NCBI GenBank assembly: GCA_025499625.1
Contig: JAFMVD010000038.1
Coordinates: forward strand, 1 to 57,187
Length of the DNA: 57,187 nt
Origin: Carboxylicivirga fragile
GTDB lineage: Bacteria > Bacteroidota > Bacteroidia > Bacteroidales > Marinilabiliaceae
Direction of reading: 5' to 3'
In this document: positions 1 to 8,178 of the stretch, piece after piece
How the letters are laid out: the number at the start of each line of letters is the position of its first letter
Position numbering within the stretch: the stretch's first letter is position 1
Program-made: the position numbers and the translations under genes
The notes under the pieces: model-generated
What the model saw: the letters and a program-made list of their open reading frames with translations, nothing else
Database searches by the model: none
Told to the model about the DNA's origin: nothing

Positions 1-8
1 GAAAATCA

Positions 9-87
9 CCATTTTGGTTTTTCTCCAAAATGGATGAGATACTATATCGCTATGCATTTGGGCTTAATTTTTATTTCAAATGCATAG
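9..87. repeat. Two adjacent inverted repeats at the 3' end of the HAD gene
   Basis: CCATTTTGG (9-17) pairs with CCAAAATGG (25-33). Separately, CTATGCATTTG (50-60) pairs perfectly with CAAATGCATAG (77-87) across a 16-nt loop that contains the stop codon of the minus-strand HAD gene. Neither is followed by a strong T tract on the minus strand, so they may be mRNA 3'-end structures rather than classical terminators. Confidence 0.45.
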
Positions 88-745
88 ATTGGGTTAATAG
101 ATCAAAAAGTTCCTTGGTAGTATGGCATAGGTGGTCAGCTCCAGCATCCAACAATACCTTCCCATTAAGCTTGCCAGTATTAACAGCTACAGTATAAAGC
201 CCTGCTGCCTTTGCCGATTCAACTCCCAGCGGTGCATTTTCAACTACTATGCAATTTTTCGCATCGAAGCCTGAACGATCTAACGCAATTAAATAGGGCT
301 CGGGGTGAGGTTTGCCTTGCTTTACATCCTTTGCAGAAACAATATTTTCAGCCGCCACATCAAAATCATCCGCCAATTTATTGATTAAGCTTGGTTGCCT
401 CGATCCAGTTACAACAAATATATCTATGCCTTCTGATCTGAGATGTTTATGAAGTTCTTGCATGTACGGCAAAATAGGTGCTTTGGGCCGCCTTTGCATC
501 AAATTGGTTTTGAATTCGTAAATTCTGTTTTCTTCCTCAATAGTAGCCTCTCTGTTTAGATACTTCTTGATGGCATTGCGAATAGTAGAGTGCCCGGTTC
601 TACCTTCATTCAGATAAGCTTCTTCTGATGGAAAATCAATCCCAATGGTTTTAAAACTCTCAATCCAGGTGTATTCGTGGTTGGGCATTGAATCGTAGAG
701 TACCCCATCCATATCAAAAAAGACAGCTTTTATATTTTGAATCAT
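71..745 (-). CDS. HAD-superfamily hydrolase, beta-phosphoglucomutase-like subgroup
   Basis: A 224-residue cytosolic phosphatase or phosphomutase of the HAD superfamily. Motif I, DMDGVLYDS (D11 nucleophile, D13 acid/base), is at the N terminus and is followed by the helical cap typical of the beta-PGM/phosphatase subgroup. Motif II is VVTGSRQ near residue 115, motif III the lysine of GKPHPEPY near 145, and motif IV VVENAPLGVESAKAAG near 167. The length is normal. The substrate cannot be read from sequence; family members act on small sugar phosphates or phosphoglycolate. The gene stands alone and diverges from the B3/B4-domain gene across about 70 bp. Its last codons lie within an 11-bp inverted repeat. 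Confidence 0.88.
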   Translation of the reverse strand: MIQNIKAVFFDMDGVLYDSMPNHEYTWIESFKTIGIDFPSEEAYLNEGRTGHSTIRNAIKKYLNREATIEEENRIYEFKTNLMQRRPKAPILPYMQELHKHLRSEGIDIFVVTGSRQPSLINKLADDFDVAAENIVSAKDVKQGKPHPEPYLIALDRSGFDAKNCIVVENAPLGVESAKAAGLYTVAVNTGKLNGKVLLDAGADHLCHTTKELFDLLTQSMHLK

Positions 746-816
746 TGTGCTACAGTTTAAGAAGCTGCAAAAATGAGTATTTTTTGTTTATTTTGCGCTT
801 CTAATCACATTTCTTT

Positions 817-1476
817 ATGACCATTACAATCGATCCGTTTATTAAAGAAACTTTACCTGATTTATTATTGGGTGGTTTTATCTTTGATATTGAAGTAAAA
901 GCTTCTAGTGATGACCTGATGAAACTCTTGAATGATGAGATAAAGGTACTGGAACCCAAACTAACACCAGAATCTATTCGGGAAATGGATACGGTGAAGG
1001 CCAATAAAAATGCGTATCGCGCATTGGGTAAGGATCCTAATCGTTATCGACCATCGGCAGAGGCTTTGTTAAGACGAGTAGCTAATGGTAAAGGATTGTA
1101 CCATATCAATAATGTGGTGGACATACTCAATCTGATATCCGTAAAAACAGGTTATTCAATCTGTGGTTATGATCTTGATAAGGTAGAAGGTGATATTGTA
1201 ATGGGGAAGGGACAAAATGCTGAACCTTATGAAGGGATTGGACGCGGTGAATTAAATATTGAGAATTTACCAGTTTTTCGAGATGATATTGGCGCTTTTG
1301 GAACGCCAACAAGTGATTCGGTTCGTACAATGGTGACTGATAAGACGACTCGATTTCTAATGATTATTATTGGCTTTAACGACAGGACAAAAATTGAGCG
1401 AGCATTGGATGAGGCCAGTGAGTTATATAAGCAATTCGCTTCTGGAAAAGAGCTGGAACGATTTTTTATTAGTTAG
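817..1476 (+). CDS. B3/B4 tRNA-binding-domain protein (PheT editing-domain-like)
   Basis: A stand-alone relative of the B3/B4 domain of the phenylalanyl-tRNA synthetase beta subunit, 219 aa. The segment AYRALGKDPNRYRPSAEALLRRV (about residues 66-88) and the following LYHINNVVDILNLIS, FRDDIGAFGTPTSDSVRT and the late MIIIGF strand are the usual signature of free B3/B4 proteins. In the synthetase this domain hydrolyses misacylated Tyr-tRNAPhe, so an editing or deacylase role is possible but unproven for free copies. No signal peptide, so cytosolic. No operon partner: the next gene follows after 172 bp of repeat-like intergenic DNA. Confidence 0.85.
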   Translation: MTITIDPFIKETLPDLLLGGFIFDIEVKASSDDLMKLLNDEIKVLEPKLTPESIREMDTVKANKNAYRALGKDPNRYRPSAEALLRRVANGKGLYHINNVVDILNLISVKTGYSICGYDLDKVEGDIVMGKGQNAEPYEGIGRGELNIENLPVFRDDIGAFGTPTSDSVRTMVTDKTTRFLMIIIGFNDRTKIERALDEASELYKQFASGKELERFFIS

Positions 1477-1648
1477 TCTGTAGTTATTAGTCCGTGGCTC
1501 GAAGTCCGCAGTCCACAGAGGACAGGGTGATATGTGAAATTATACATTGAGCTTGTCGAAATGCAATAGGATTGAAAGTGCTAGATTTATTTATACGATA
1601 TAAAATATGCTATTAGCTGTCGGCTAGTAGCTAATAGCTTTAAGAAGA
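1477..1648. repeat. Intergenic block of short degenerate repeats and an inverted repeat
   Basis: The 172 bp before the metallo-hydrolase gene contain low-complexity phrases such as AGTCCGTGG / AGTCCGCAG / AGTCCACAG, and an inverted repeat GCTATTAGC (1609-1617) / GCTAATAGC (1630-1638) with a 12-nt loop ending 10 bp before the start codon. They look like the scattered short repeats common in intergenic DNA of this phylum. No gene is seen. Confidence 0.4.
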
Positions 1649-2455
1649 ATGGTAGAAATTTGTGCGTTGGCATCGGGTAGTAATGGTAATTGCTACTATG
1701 TGGGAAATGAAGATGAGGCGGTATTGATAGATGTGGGCATTAGTCGCAGACAGGTGTTGAAACGCATGAAAGAAGTCAAGTTGAACATTAATAAGGTGAA
1801 GGCAATATTTATATCGCACGAGCATGCCGATCATATTCGAGGTTTGCGCGTATTGTCTGATATGAATGAAATTGATGCTTATTTAACTAAGGCTACTTTT
1901 TCTAAAACACGAAATGATAATCAGCCAAAGCGAATTGGTATTTTTAAGGCAGGCGATATCATCACAGTAGGCAATATAAAAGTGCATTCCTTCGCCAAGA
2001 AACACGATGCTATTGATCCAACAAGCTTTAGGGTGGAAATAGATGGTGTTAATGTTGGAGTACTAACGGATTTGGGAACAGCTGATACAATCGTAAAGCA
2101 GCAAGTGAAGCAATGTCATGCTTTATTTTTGGAGAGTAACTACGACGAGCGTTTACTGGAAGAAGGCCCGTATCCAATCTATCTAAAGAATAGAGTTAAG
2201 TCAGATCGTGGGCATTTAAGCAATGACCAGGCGGTTAAATTGGTCGATTCATTGAAGGATACACCCTTAGAAACCATTTTGCTATCGCATATTTCGGCTG
2301 ATAACAACCAGGTAGAGATAGCCATGAAATCTTTTCAAATGGTTAGTGATCGATATAAAATATATCCTACCTCGCGTTATGCTGCAACGCCTATATACAC
2401 ATTTGAGAAGGCGCTTAATGAAAATGAGCAGGCTTCGCAATTAAAAATGTTCTAG
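1649..2455 (+). CDS. MBL-fold metallo-hydrolase, YycJ/WalJ-like
   Basis: A 268-aa metallo-beta-lactamase-fold hydrolase. The N terminus VEICALASGSNGNCYYVG is the hallmark of the YycJ (WalJ) group. The metal-binding motif SHEHADH (H57, H59, D61, H62) follows, with a further conserved SDRGHLSNDQA near residue 190 and LLSHIS near 212. Family members are two-metal phosphodiesterases; YycJ homologues have been linked to nuclease activity in DNA repair. Cytosolic, single-gene unit. The fold is certain, the in vivo substrate is not. Confidence 0.88.
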   Translation: MVEICALASGSNGNCYYVGNEDEAVLIDVGISRRQVLKRMKEVKLNINKVKAIFISHEHADHIRGLRVLSDMNEIDAYLTKATFSKTRNDNQPKRIGIFKAGDIITVGNIKVHSFAKKHDAIDPTSFRVEIDGVNVGVLTDLGTADTIVKQQVKQCHALFLESNYDERLLEEGPYPIYLKNRVKSDRGHLSNDQAVKLVDSLKDTPLETILLSHISADNNQVEIAMKSFQMVSDRYKIYPTSRYAATPIYTFEKALNENEQASQLKMF

Positions 2456-2558
2456 TCGAGTTTTCAGAAAGTACTATGGAACCGTTCTTTATTGCCAGTC
2501 ACGCATAGAGAACCGTTCCTTATGCTTATAAAACATACCGTAAATTAAAGTCATCGTA

Positions 2559-4475
2559 TTAATTATGATTTTCAATTGCTTTCAAAACGTCCTGAAAGCG
2601 GTATTTTTCGGTTAAACCAAATCCCCCGAGTTTATTCGCTTTTAAACTTGAAAGTTTGGGCGAACTAATACCACACAAAAACTTGCATAGTAGGATAGGT
2701 GATAATGGCTGTGTTGATTTAGCTGATAGTTCGTTAAGGTATTCCGATAAGTTTAAAGATTGCAATTCGGGCAGACTTTGTGTTTGGCTTAACTTAATGC
2801 CACCATCAAGGCAAGAAGAACAAGTGCCACATTTATCCCAATCAGTGCTTTCTCCAAAGTAGGCGGCCAGTTGTTTCGAAAGACAATCTTGACTGTTGAA
2901 GAAATCACACATCATGCCAATGCGTTTAATTTCGGCCTCTTCTTTCATTCTGAATTTACTAATTAACTCCTTGCTTGTTGATGTAATATCAAATTCAGGT
3001 TTCAGAACTTTAAAGACTTCTGTCATTTGTTTGGTCTCAAGCTGAATCCAATTTTTCTCATGAAAGTAGTCCAAAGCAGTGCTGATGCGTTTACGGTCGC
3101 AATTGTAATTGGTCGCAATGGCATCAAAATCAACAGCTGTCCATAAACGAGCTTTCTTCGAATGTTCAAATATGGCGGATACAAAAGCGTGGTGTTCGCC
3201 TTTAAACTTTTGAATAATACTTTCAGTCTCTTTAATGTTTTTAAAGCGATAAGAACTGAAATAGCTATACGATGGTAAAATAATACCCATGGTTTCGAGG
3301 TAAACCAAAAGTGTTTTAAGCGGTAGAGCACGCATGTTCGAATCTTTACTCAGACTCAAAAGTTGTGTTTCCCACGAGCTTTCAGCATTCTTAATTTGTT
3401 TTAATACTACCTCAATGTTATTGGCTTCGGGCGTATCGCCGTATACAAAGTTTTCCAGAGTGTGTATGCCATCCAGATTACCAAGTACCAGGCATTCACT
3501 TTTTTCATTATCACGCCCGGCACGTCCTATTTCTTGTGAGTAGTTTTCGAGCGATTTAGGCATGTCGTAATGAACAACCCGGCGAATGTTTGCTTTATCA
3601 ATGCCCATACCAAAGGCAATGGTGGCTACAATAATTGGGGTTTCGCCACTCATGAATCTATTTTGAATACTTTCACGATAATCATTGGCCATTCCAGCAT
3701 GATAGGCACTTGAGTTTAGTCCATTTTGCTTAAGATAGCTGGCAACATCCTCAGCTGTTTTCTGAAGCGTAACATATACAATGGTTGCCTCTTCTGGTGT
3801 GCTTGAAAGGTTTCTCAGAAGCTGCGCATTTTTTTCTGTTTCTGCGCATGCCATTACTTTTAAGTGAAGATTTGAGCGATGAAAGCCGGTAACACAAATG
3901 TTTTGTTTTGGTATTTGAAATTCGCGTTCCATATCTTCGATAACGCGAGGAGTAGCTGTTGCAGTTAAAAGCAAAACCTGCTCAATATTAAAGTCTTTGC
4001 GATAAATTGGCAGCTTTAAATAATCGGGGCGAAAGTTGTGCCCCCACTCCGAAATACAATGCGCCTCGTCGACCACTAACATGGATGTTTTAACCTGACT
4101 TAAAAAATTACGAAAGCGTTCGTTTTTGAAACGTTCTACCGAAATGAAGAGGATTTTAATTTCGCCATTTCTAACTTGGTTCTGAATGTCGATTAATTCC
4201 TTGTATTGAAGAGTAGAATCAATTCGGGCAGCCGGAATATTTTTAGATTGTAAGAAATCCAACTGATCGCTAATTAAAGCAAGTAATGGAGAAACCACCA
4301 AAGTAAGGTGGGGGAGTTGCATGGCTGAAAATTGATAACACAATGATTTACCCGATCCGGTTGGAAAGATAGCCGCGGCTGATTCACCTTTTAGTATATT
4401 GTTGACTACTTCTTTCTGACCAGTTTTAAATTCGCTAAAACCAAAGGTGCTTTTTAATGTGCTCTCAATCGTCAT
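2559..4475 (-). CDS. recQ: RecQ-family ATP-dependent DNA helicase
   Basis: SF2 3'-5' DNA helicase acting in recombination and replication-fork repair. From the chosen start (MTIESTL...) the order is: Walker A FPTGSGKS near residues 37-44, DEAH box VVDEAHCISEWGHNFRPDY near 130, motif V/VI region ATIAFGMGIDKANIRR and QEIGRAGRD, then a RecQ zinc-binding region ending in CGTCSSC near 545. I chose the start at 4475 rather than the longer frame at 4535 because GAGGAAAG lies just upstream and the extra 20 residues match nothing in the family. The protein is 638 aa. No HRDC domain is evident at the C terminus, so this is a variant or second-type RecQ, and the symbol is used loosely. Confidence 0.86.
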   Translation of the reverse strand: MTIESTLKSTFGFSEFKTGQKEVVNNILKGESAAAIFPTGSGKSLCYQFSAMQLPHLTLVVSPLLALISDQLDFLQSKNIPAARIDSTLQYKELIDIQNQVRNGEIKILFISVERFKNERFRNFLSQVKTSMLVVDEAHCISEWGHNFRPDYLKLPIYRKDFNIEQVLLLTATATPRVIEDMEREFQIPKQNICVTGFHRSNLHLKVMACAETEKNAQLLRNLSSTPEEATIVYVTLQKTAEDVASYLKQNGLNSSAYHAGMANDYRESIQNRFMSGETPIIVATIAFGMGIDKANIRRVVHYDMPKSLENYSQEIGRAGRDNEKSECLVLGNLDGIHTLENFVYGDTPEANNIEVVLKQIKNAESSWETQLLSLSKDSNMRALPLKTLLVYLETMGIILPSYSYFSSYRFKNIKETESIIQKFKGEHHAFVSAIFEHSKKARLWTAVDFDAIATNYNCDRKRISTALDYFHEKNWIQLETKQMTEVFKVLKPEFDITSTSKELISKFRMKEEAEIKRIGMMCDFFNSQDCLSKQLAAYFGESTDWDKCGTCSSCLDGGIKLSQTQSLPELQSLNLSEYLNELSAKSTQPLSPILLCKFLCGISSPKLSSLKANKLGGFGLTEKYRFQDVLKAIENHN

Positions 4476-4563
4476 ACTTTCCTCTTTTATGCAAAAGTAG
4501 GCTTTGGCAGGAACAAAAAAAATAGCTGATCGCATTTCGCAAACAGCTATTTTTATTTCATTA

Positions 4564-4583
4564 TTAAACCCAGAATGGTTTAA
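4564..4583 (-). terminator. Possible hairpin terminator after the TonB-dependent receptor
   Basis: TTAAACC (4564-4570) pairs with GGTTTAA (4577-4583) directly downstream of the minus-strand receptor stop codon. The stem is only 7 bp and the following tract is A/T-mixed, so this is a weak call. Confidence 0.35.
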
Positions 4584-4592
4584 TCGTATTTT

Positions 4593-6773
4593 TTACAAAT
4601 TAATGTTCAAACCGAGTAAGTACAATGCACTAGTTTGATCTGCAAATCCGAATTCTCGTTCGCTTGATCCGCTTAAGTTACGAGCATTAACAAATACCGA
4701 ATTGTTTTTGTAGAATTTATAAGAAATCTTAGCGTTTAATAATGCTTTCGCATTAACTGTTGTGGCTCCTGATCCCATACCTGTTAACTCTCCATATAAA
4801 GCGTAATCATGGCGATACTCTTGTTCGGATATGAAATTTAACCCTGCAAAAATATTCAATTTTTCAATGGGACGATAATTGGCTGTAACACCACCAAAAT
4901 AGCTAGGGGTTTGCTTATGCTCTTCAGTAACTCGTTGGTATTGTGGATTAATAAATAAACCATTAGCAGGATCGATAATTAAAGGGGATATCTTTTTATC
5001 ATAGTCCTTTAATTCTGTTTTCTGAACTGTAGCAAAAGCCCTAATGTTCCATTGTTTGTTTGGAGCATAAAGTAAAGATGCTGTTGTGCCCATTTGAACA
5101 GCTTTAGCTGAGATGTTATCGTATTGGTAAATAACATGTACATATGGTTTTTCAGCACTTGGCGCTTCTACCGTGGGTTCAAATGATGGGAAATCTTCAG
5201 TTGCTGAATAGAATGCTTCAATATCAACCTGAAGCTTAGGACTTAACTGACCGCGATAGCCTAGTTCTATAACATGACTGGTAGGCAAAAGCATGTCTTC
5301 CTTGCCTTGATACTGAATGATTTGTTGCCTTTCGATACTACCCTCAGTGTAATTTGCATAAAAGTCGATCATTACTGGGCCACGATTAGCTTTTGAGTAC
5401 GAACCTCTTAATAAATGCTTTTCAGTCGGTTTAAAGGTTCCAATTAGTTGGTATGTAAAGTAAGCATCATTTGGCTTGTTGTAATGATCCATTCGTAATG
5501 CTGCAATGAATCTTAGTTTTTCAGTAGCTTTATAATCGCCTCGAAGATAATAAGCAAAATTACTTAGATCTGAATCACCATTTAGGAAACCTGAACCAGG
5601 TTTGTCAACATAGGGTGAATCATCGTAGTGTATACTCTGGTAGCTCACTCCTGGACGTAAAGTTAAATCGCCAAGAGTATAGTCATATTCTGCGATAAAG
5701 TCTAAATGACCAAAATCAAACTCGGACGCGATAGGGTTAGCTTTAGCTATATCCTGTGTGCCGAAGTTACCCGAAACCTGAATGCTCAAGCCATAAATGT
5801 TACTTAGTGCATTAAAATAATATGATTCTGATTCGCGTACACTAATTGGGGTAACGCTTGATTCCATAAACACAGTGTTTGCTTTTGAGTTTTGTAATCC
5901 ACCAGCAATACTGAAAAAGATGTCTTCATTAAGCTCATAGTTTAATGAGGCATTAACTCCTAGGCGATCCTTCGCCATTACTGAATCCTGATATGTTGGG
6001 TGATTTGGTCCAGATACGCCATTGTGTGGTGAGGTGTAATCTATTTGTTGACTGCTAGGTAAATATTCACCCTGTAACCAAGAATAGTAATCTGTTGTAA
6101 AACGATCGCGTTTCTCATAATTAGCACTTATGCGTGCCTTTAATTTATTATCATTAGAAGAAGTATTAACGGCAAAATCTCCAATTAATGTACTGGCGCT
6201 TCCTCCCTGAATACTACCATCAACAGCAATAGTTTTATCGGGTGATTTTTTAGTAATGATATTAACCATACCATTTACGGCATTTGGACCATATAGAGCG
6301 GTTGAAGCGCCTCTAATAATTTCAATACGTTCAACATCAGTTATACTGATTGGAAGTGTTTCCCAGAAAGTACCACCGTTAAGGTTATTAAAAACTTTTC
6401 GGCCATCGATCATAATTAACGACATCGAGTTTTCACTAAAGAAAGTGAAGTTACCCGGAGGAATGTTGTCATTACCTCTAATGTGAATGTCATAATTTCC
6501 ATTAGTCTCTTCACGAACTATAAATCCCGGTACAAGACGAAAGGCTTCTTCAATGGTAGTAGCTCCTGAATTAATTAATTCTTCCTTTGTTATAATTGAT
6601 GAAGATAAAGGTGCATCAAATGAGCTTTCTGCTTTTTTAGAAACAGCTACAATTTCCAGGTTCATTAAATCTTCCAACGACATGTTGAAATAATCAAGTG
6701 AGTCTGTTTGTGCATTCAAATTCCCCATGCCTATGATAAAACTACATAGGATTATCCCAATTTTAATTTTCAT
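4593..6773 (-). CDS. TonB-dependent outer-membrane receptor (orphan)
   Basis: A 726-aa TonB-dependent receptor. A signal peptide of about 21 residues ends in NLNAQ. The plug domain (about 50-165) contains SSSIITKEELINSGATTIEE, VPGF, the IRGN segment, IMIDGRKVF, and the end-of-plug signature VERIEIIRGASTALYGPNAVNGMVNIITK. The rest is a beta-barrel ending in the aromatic-poor strand YLLGLNINL. There is no carboxypeptidase-D-like N-terminal domain and no SusD neighbour, so it belongs with siderophore/vitamin-type receptors rather than SusC. The ligand is unknown. It is transcribed alone behind a 547-bp leader/intergenic region that may hold structured RNA. Confidence 0.9.
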   Translation of the reverse strand: MKIKIGIILCSFIIGMGNLNAQTDSLDYFNMSLEDLMNLEIVAVSKKAESSFDAPLSSSIITKEELINSGATTIEEAFRLVPGFIVREETNGNYDIHIRGNDNIPPGNFTFFSENSMSLIMIDGRKVFNNLNGGTFWETLPISITDVERIEIIRGASTALYGPNAVNGMVNIITKKSPDKTIAVDGSIQGGSASTLIGDFAVNTSSNDNKLKARISANYEKRDRFTTDYYSWLQGEYLPSSQQIDYTSPHNGVSGPNHPTYQDSVMAKDRLGVNASLNYELNEDIFFSIAGGLQNSKANTVFMESSVTPISVRESESYYFNALSNIYGLSIQVSGNFGTQDIAKANPIASEFDFGHLDFIAEYDYTLGDLTLRPGVSYQSIHYDDSPYVDKPGSGFLNGDSDLSNFAYYLRGDYKATEKLRFIAALRMDHYNKPNDAYFTYQLIGTFKPTEKHLLRGSYSKANRGPVMIDFYANYTEGSIERQQIIQYQGKEDMLLPTSHVIELGYRGQLSPKLQVDIEAFYSATEDFPSFEPTVEAPSAEKPYVHVIYQYDNISAKAVQMGTTASLLYAPNKQWNIRAFATVQKTELKDYDKKISPLIIDPANGLFINPQYQRVTEEHKQTPSYFGGVTANYRPIEKLNIFAGLNFISEQEYRHDYALYGELTGMGSGATTVNAKALLNAKISYKFYKNNSVFVNARNLSGSSEREFGFADQTSALYLLGLNINL

Positions 6774-7320
6774 TACGATCTTCTTTTATTAGATATTAAG
6801 TTATTTTTTACTGAAATAAGTAGGGATGAAACCATGTTGCGCAGACTTCATATGCATTTATTAATTATGAGTCTGATTTGCAACTAAGTTCTTATAATAT
6901 CCCGATTCATTTTACCACTCTAAGCCTATAAAAAGTGGAGTGCCCCCCAGCACTCATTTCCCTAGAGTTTCGCAGGTAATACGAAGCTTGTTATGCTTTG
7001 TTACATAGGTTTTGAATCTCACATTTGGAATGCTTGCAGAAGTGTTTGTAAGTATAAGTTAATTAAGTAATTGAATAGTTAATTAATAAGTGTTAAAAAT
7101 AAATATTTTTTGAACATTGTGATTTTGTAGTGTGTAAAGTGTTTGGAATATAGTCGTTTGCATTTCGACTTTTTGATTTTAATATGTTTTTGTTCGATAG
7201 TGTTTCGATATATTATTCATGCATTAAAGTTGTGTTTTAAACATTAGGATTGACTTAAATGAAAATCGCCTAGTACTGAATTCTTATTTTATTAATAACT
7301 TCGAGCAATTATTTGGGACT
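6774..7320. other. 547-bp divergent intergenic region
   Basis: Separates the minus-strand receptor gene from the plus-strand EamA gene. The right two thirds are very AT-rich with no readable frame. The left part is unusually GC-containing (about 6910-7010) and holds several short hairpins, described separately. No consensus TAnnTTTG promoter was found with certainty for either gene. Confidence 0.5.
6915..7000 (-). promoter_or_regulatory. Possible structured 5' leader of the receptor mRNA
   Basis: On the minus strand, 140-230 nt upstream of the receptor start, several hairpins occur in a row: TTCG/CGAA stems around CAGGTAATA (about 6968-6987), GAGTGC (6938-6943) / GCACTC (6950-6955) around a run of C/G, and CCACT (6915-6919) / AGTGG (6934-6938), which overlaps the previous stem and could be its alternative. 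A TAGGGAA motif lies between the first two. This GC-richer island in AT-rich DNA resembles a riboswitch-type leader, but it did not match the cobalamin or TPP consensus well enough to name a class. Confidence 0.3.
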
Positions 7321-8178
7321 ATGAAGCGAGAAGGAACAAGTTATGGTATTTTATTAATGGTATTGTCGGTTATAGCATTTGCTATAATGGCAACTTTAGT
7401 TAAAACCATGTCGCATGTTAGTACCTTTGTTACTGTCTTTGTTCGATTCTCTGTGGGTGTTGGAATACTTGGTTTTCTAGCCTTAATGCGGCGTATTGAT
7501 CTATCGTTTGTAAGGAGTCCTCTTTTGTTACTACGCGGTATTACAGGCACCTTATCGGTTGCGCTTTTTTATTTGGCTATTGTAAAAATTGGTATGGGTA
7601 AAGGCTCGGTCTATTCTTACTCATACCCTGTATTTGCATCGCTTTTAAGTGCTTTAGTGTTAAAGGAACGCATTACTATAATGAATTGGCTGTTAATATT
7701 TTCAGCCTTTATCGGAATTATTTTTGTCTCTTATAACGTGAATGGAACATATGCATTTGGAATATTTGATATTTTGGCAATGTTTAGTGCCATTACAAAT
7801 GCAGTTTCCATTTTGTTGGTAAAAAAGCTACATGGTACTGATAATTCCTATGCCATATTTTTTGCTCAAAGCATTGTTGGTTTCTGGGTGTTTATTATCC
7901 CGGCCAATTTACCGCAATTAACAGGGCCGGTTTCTGGAAGTTACATATTAATTATAATAGGAATAGCATCGGCCTTTGCACAATTGTTAAATACCGAAGG
8001 ATACCGTCATGTATCCATTGCCACAGGATCACCTTTTCATATGTTGATTCCGGTAGTGAATGTAATTATTGGAGTCTTTGTTTTTAATGAATCCTTCAGC
8101 ACCATGGAAACAATCGGCGCCTCACTCGTTGTGTTATCGTGCCTTGGAATAATGTTGATCAATCGTAGAAAGAAATGA
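7321..8178 (+). CDS. EamA/DMT-family inner-membrane transporter
   Basis: A 285-aa drug/metabolite-superfamily permease with about ten hydrophobic segments in two EamA repeats (roughly residues 8-140 and 145-282). The second repeat has the common features FAQLLNTEGYRHVSIATGSPFHMLIPV and a C-terminal GASLVVLSCLGIMLINRRKK. The cargo is unknown; relatives export amino acids, nucleosides or metabolites. The stop codon overlaps the start of the radical SAM gene by ATGA (8175-8178), so the two are probably translationally coupled and may share a pathway. Confidence 0.87.
   Translation: MKREGTSYGILLMVLSVIAFAIMATLVKTMSHVSTFVTVFVRFSVGVGILGFLALMRRIDLSFVRSPLLLLRGITGTLSVALFYLAIVKIGMGKGSVYSYSYPVFASLLSALVLKERITIMNWLLIFSAFIGIIFVSYNVNGTYAFGIFDILAMFSAITNAVSILLVKKLHGTDNSYAIFFAQSIVGFWVFIIPANLPQLTGPVSGSYILIIIGIASAFAQLLNTEGYRHVSIATGSPFHMLIPVVNVIIGVFVFNESFSTMETIGASLVVLSCLGIMLINRRKK

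Noticed and set aside
2479-2523. Direct repeat GAACCGTTC(T/C)TTAT after the metallo-hydrolase gene as an attachment site
   Set aside because: Only two 14-bp copies 31 bp apart, with no integrase or mobile genes nearby.
4476-4535. Longer N terminus for the RecQ helicase
   Set aside because: Extra 20 residues are unlike the family and a good ribosome binding site precedes the internal ATG.
6915-7000. Cobalamin or TPP riboswitch before the TonB receptor
   Set aside because: TAGGGAA and nearby hairpins resemble parts of both classes, but the B12-box order, the TPP CTGAGA element and the full 3' consensus are missing.
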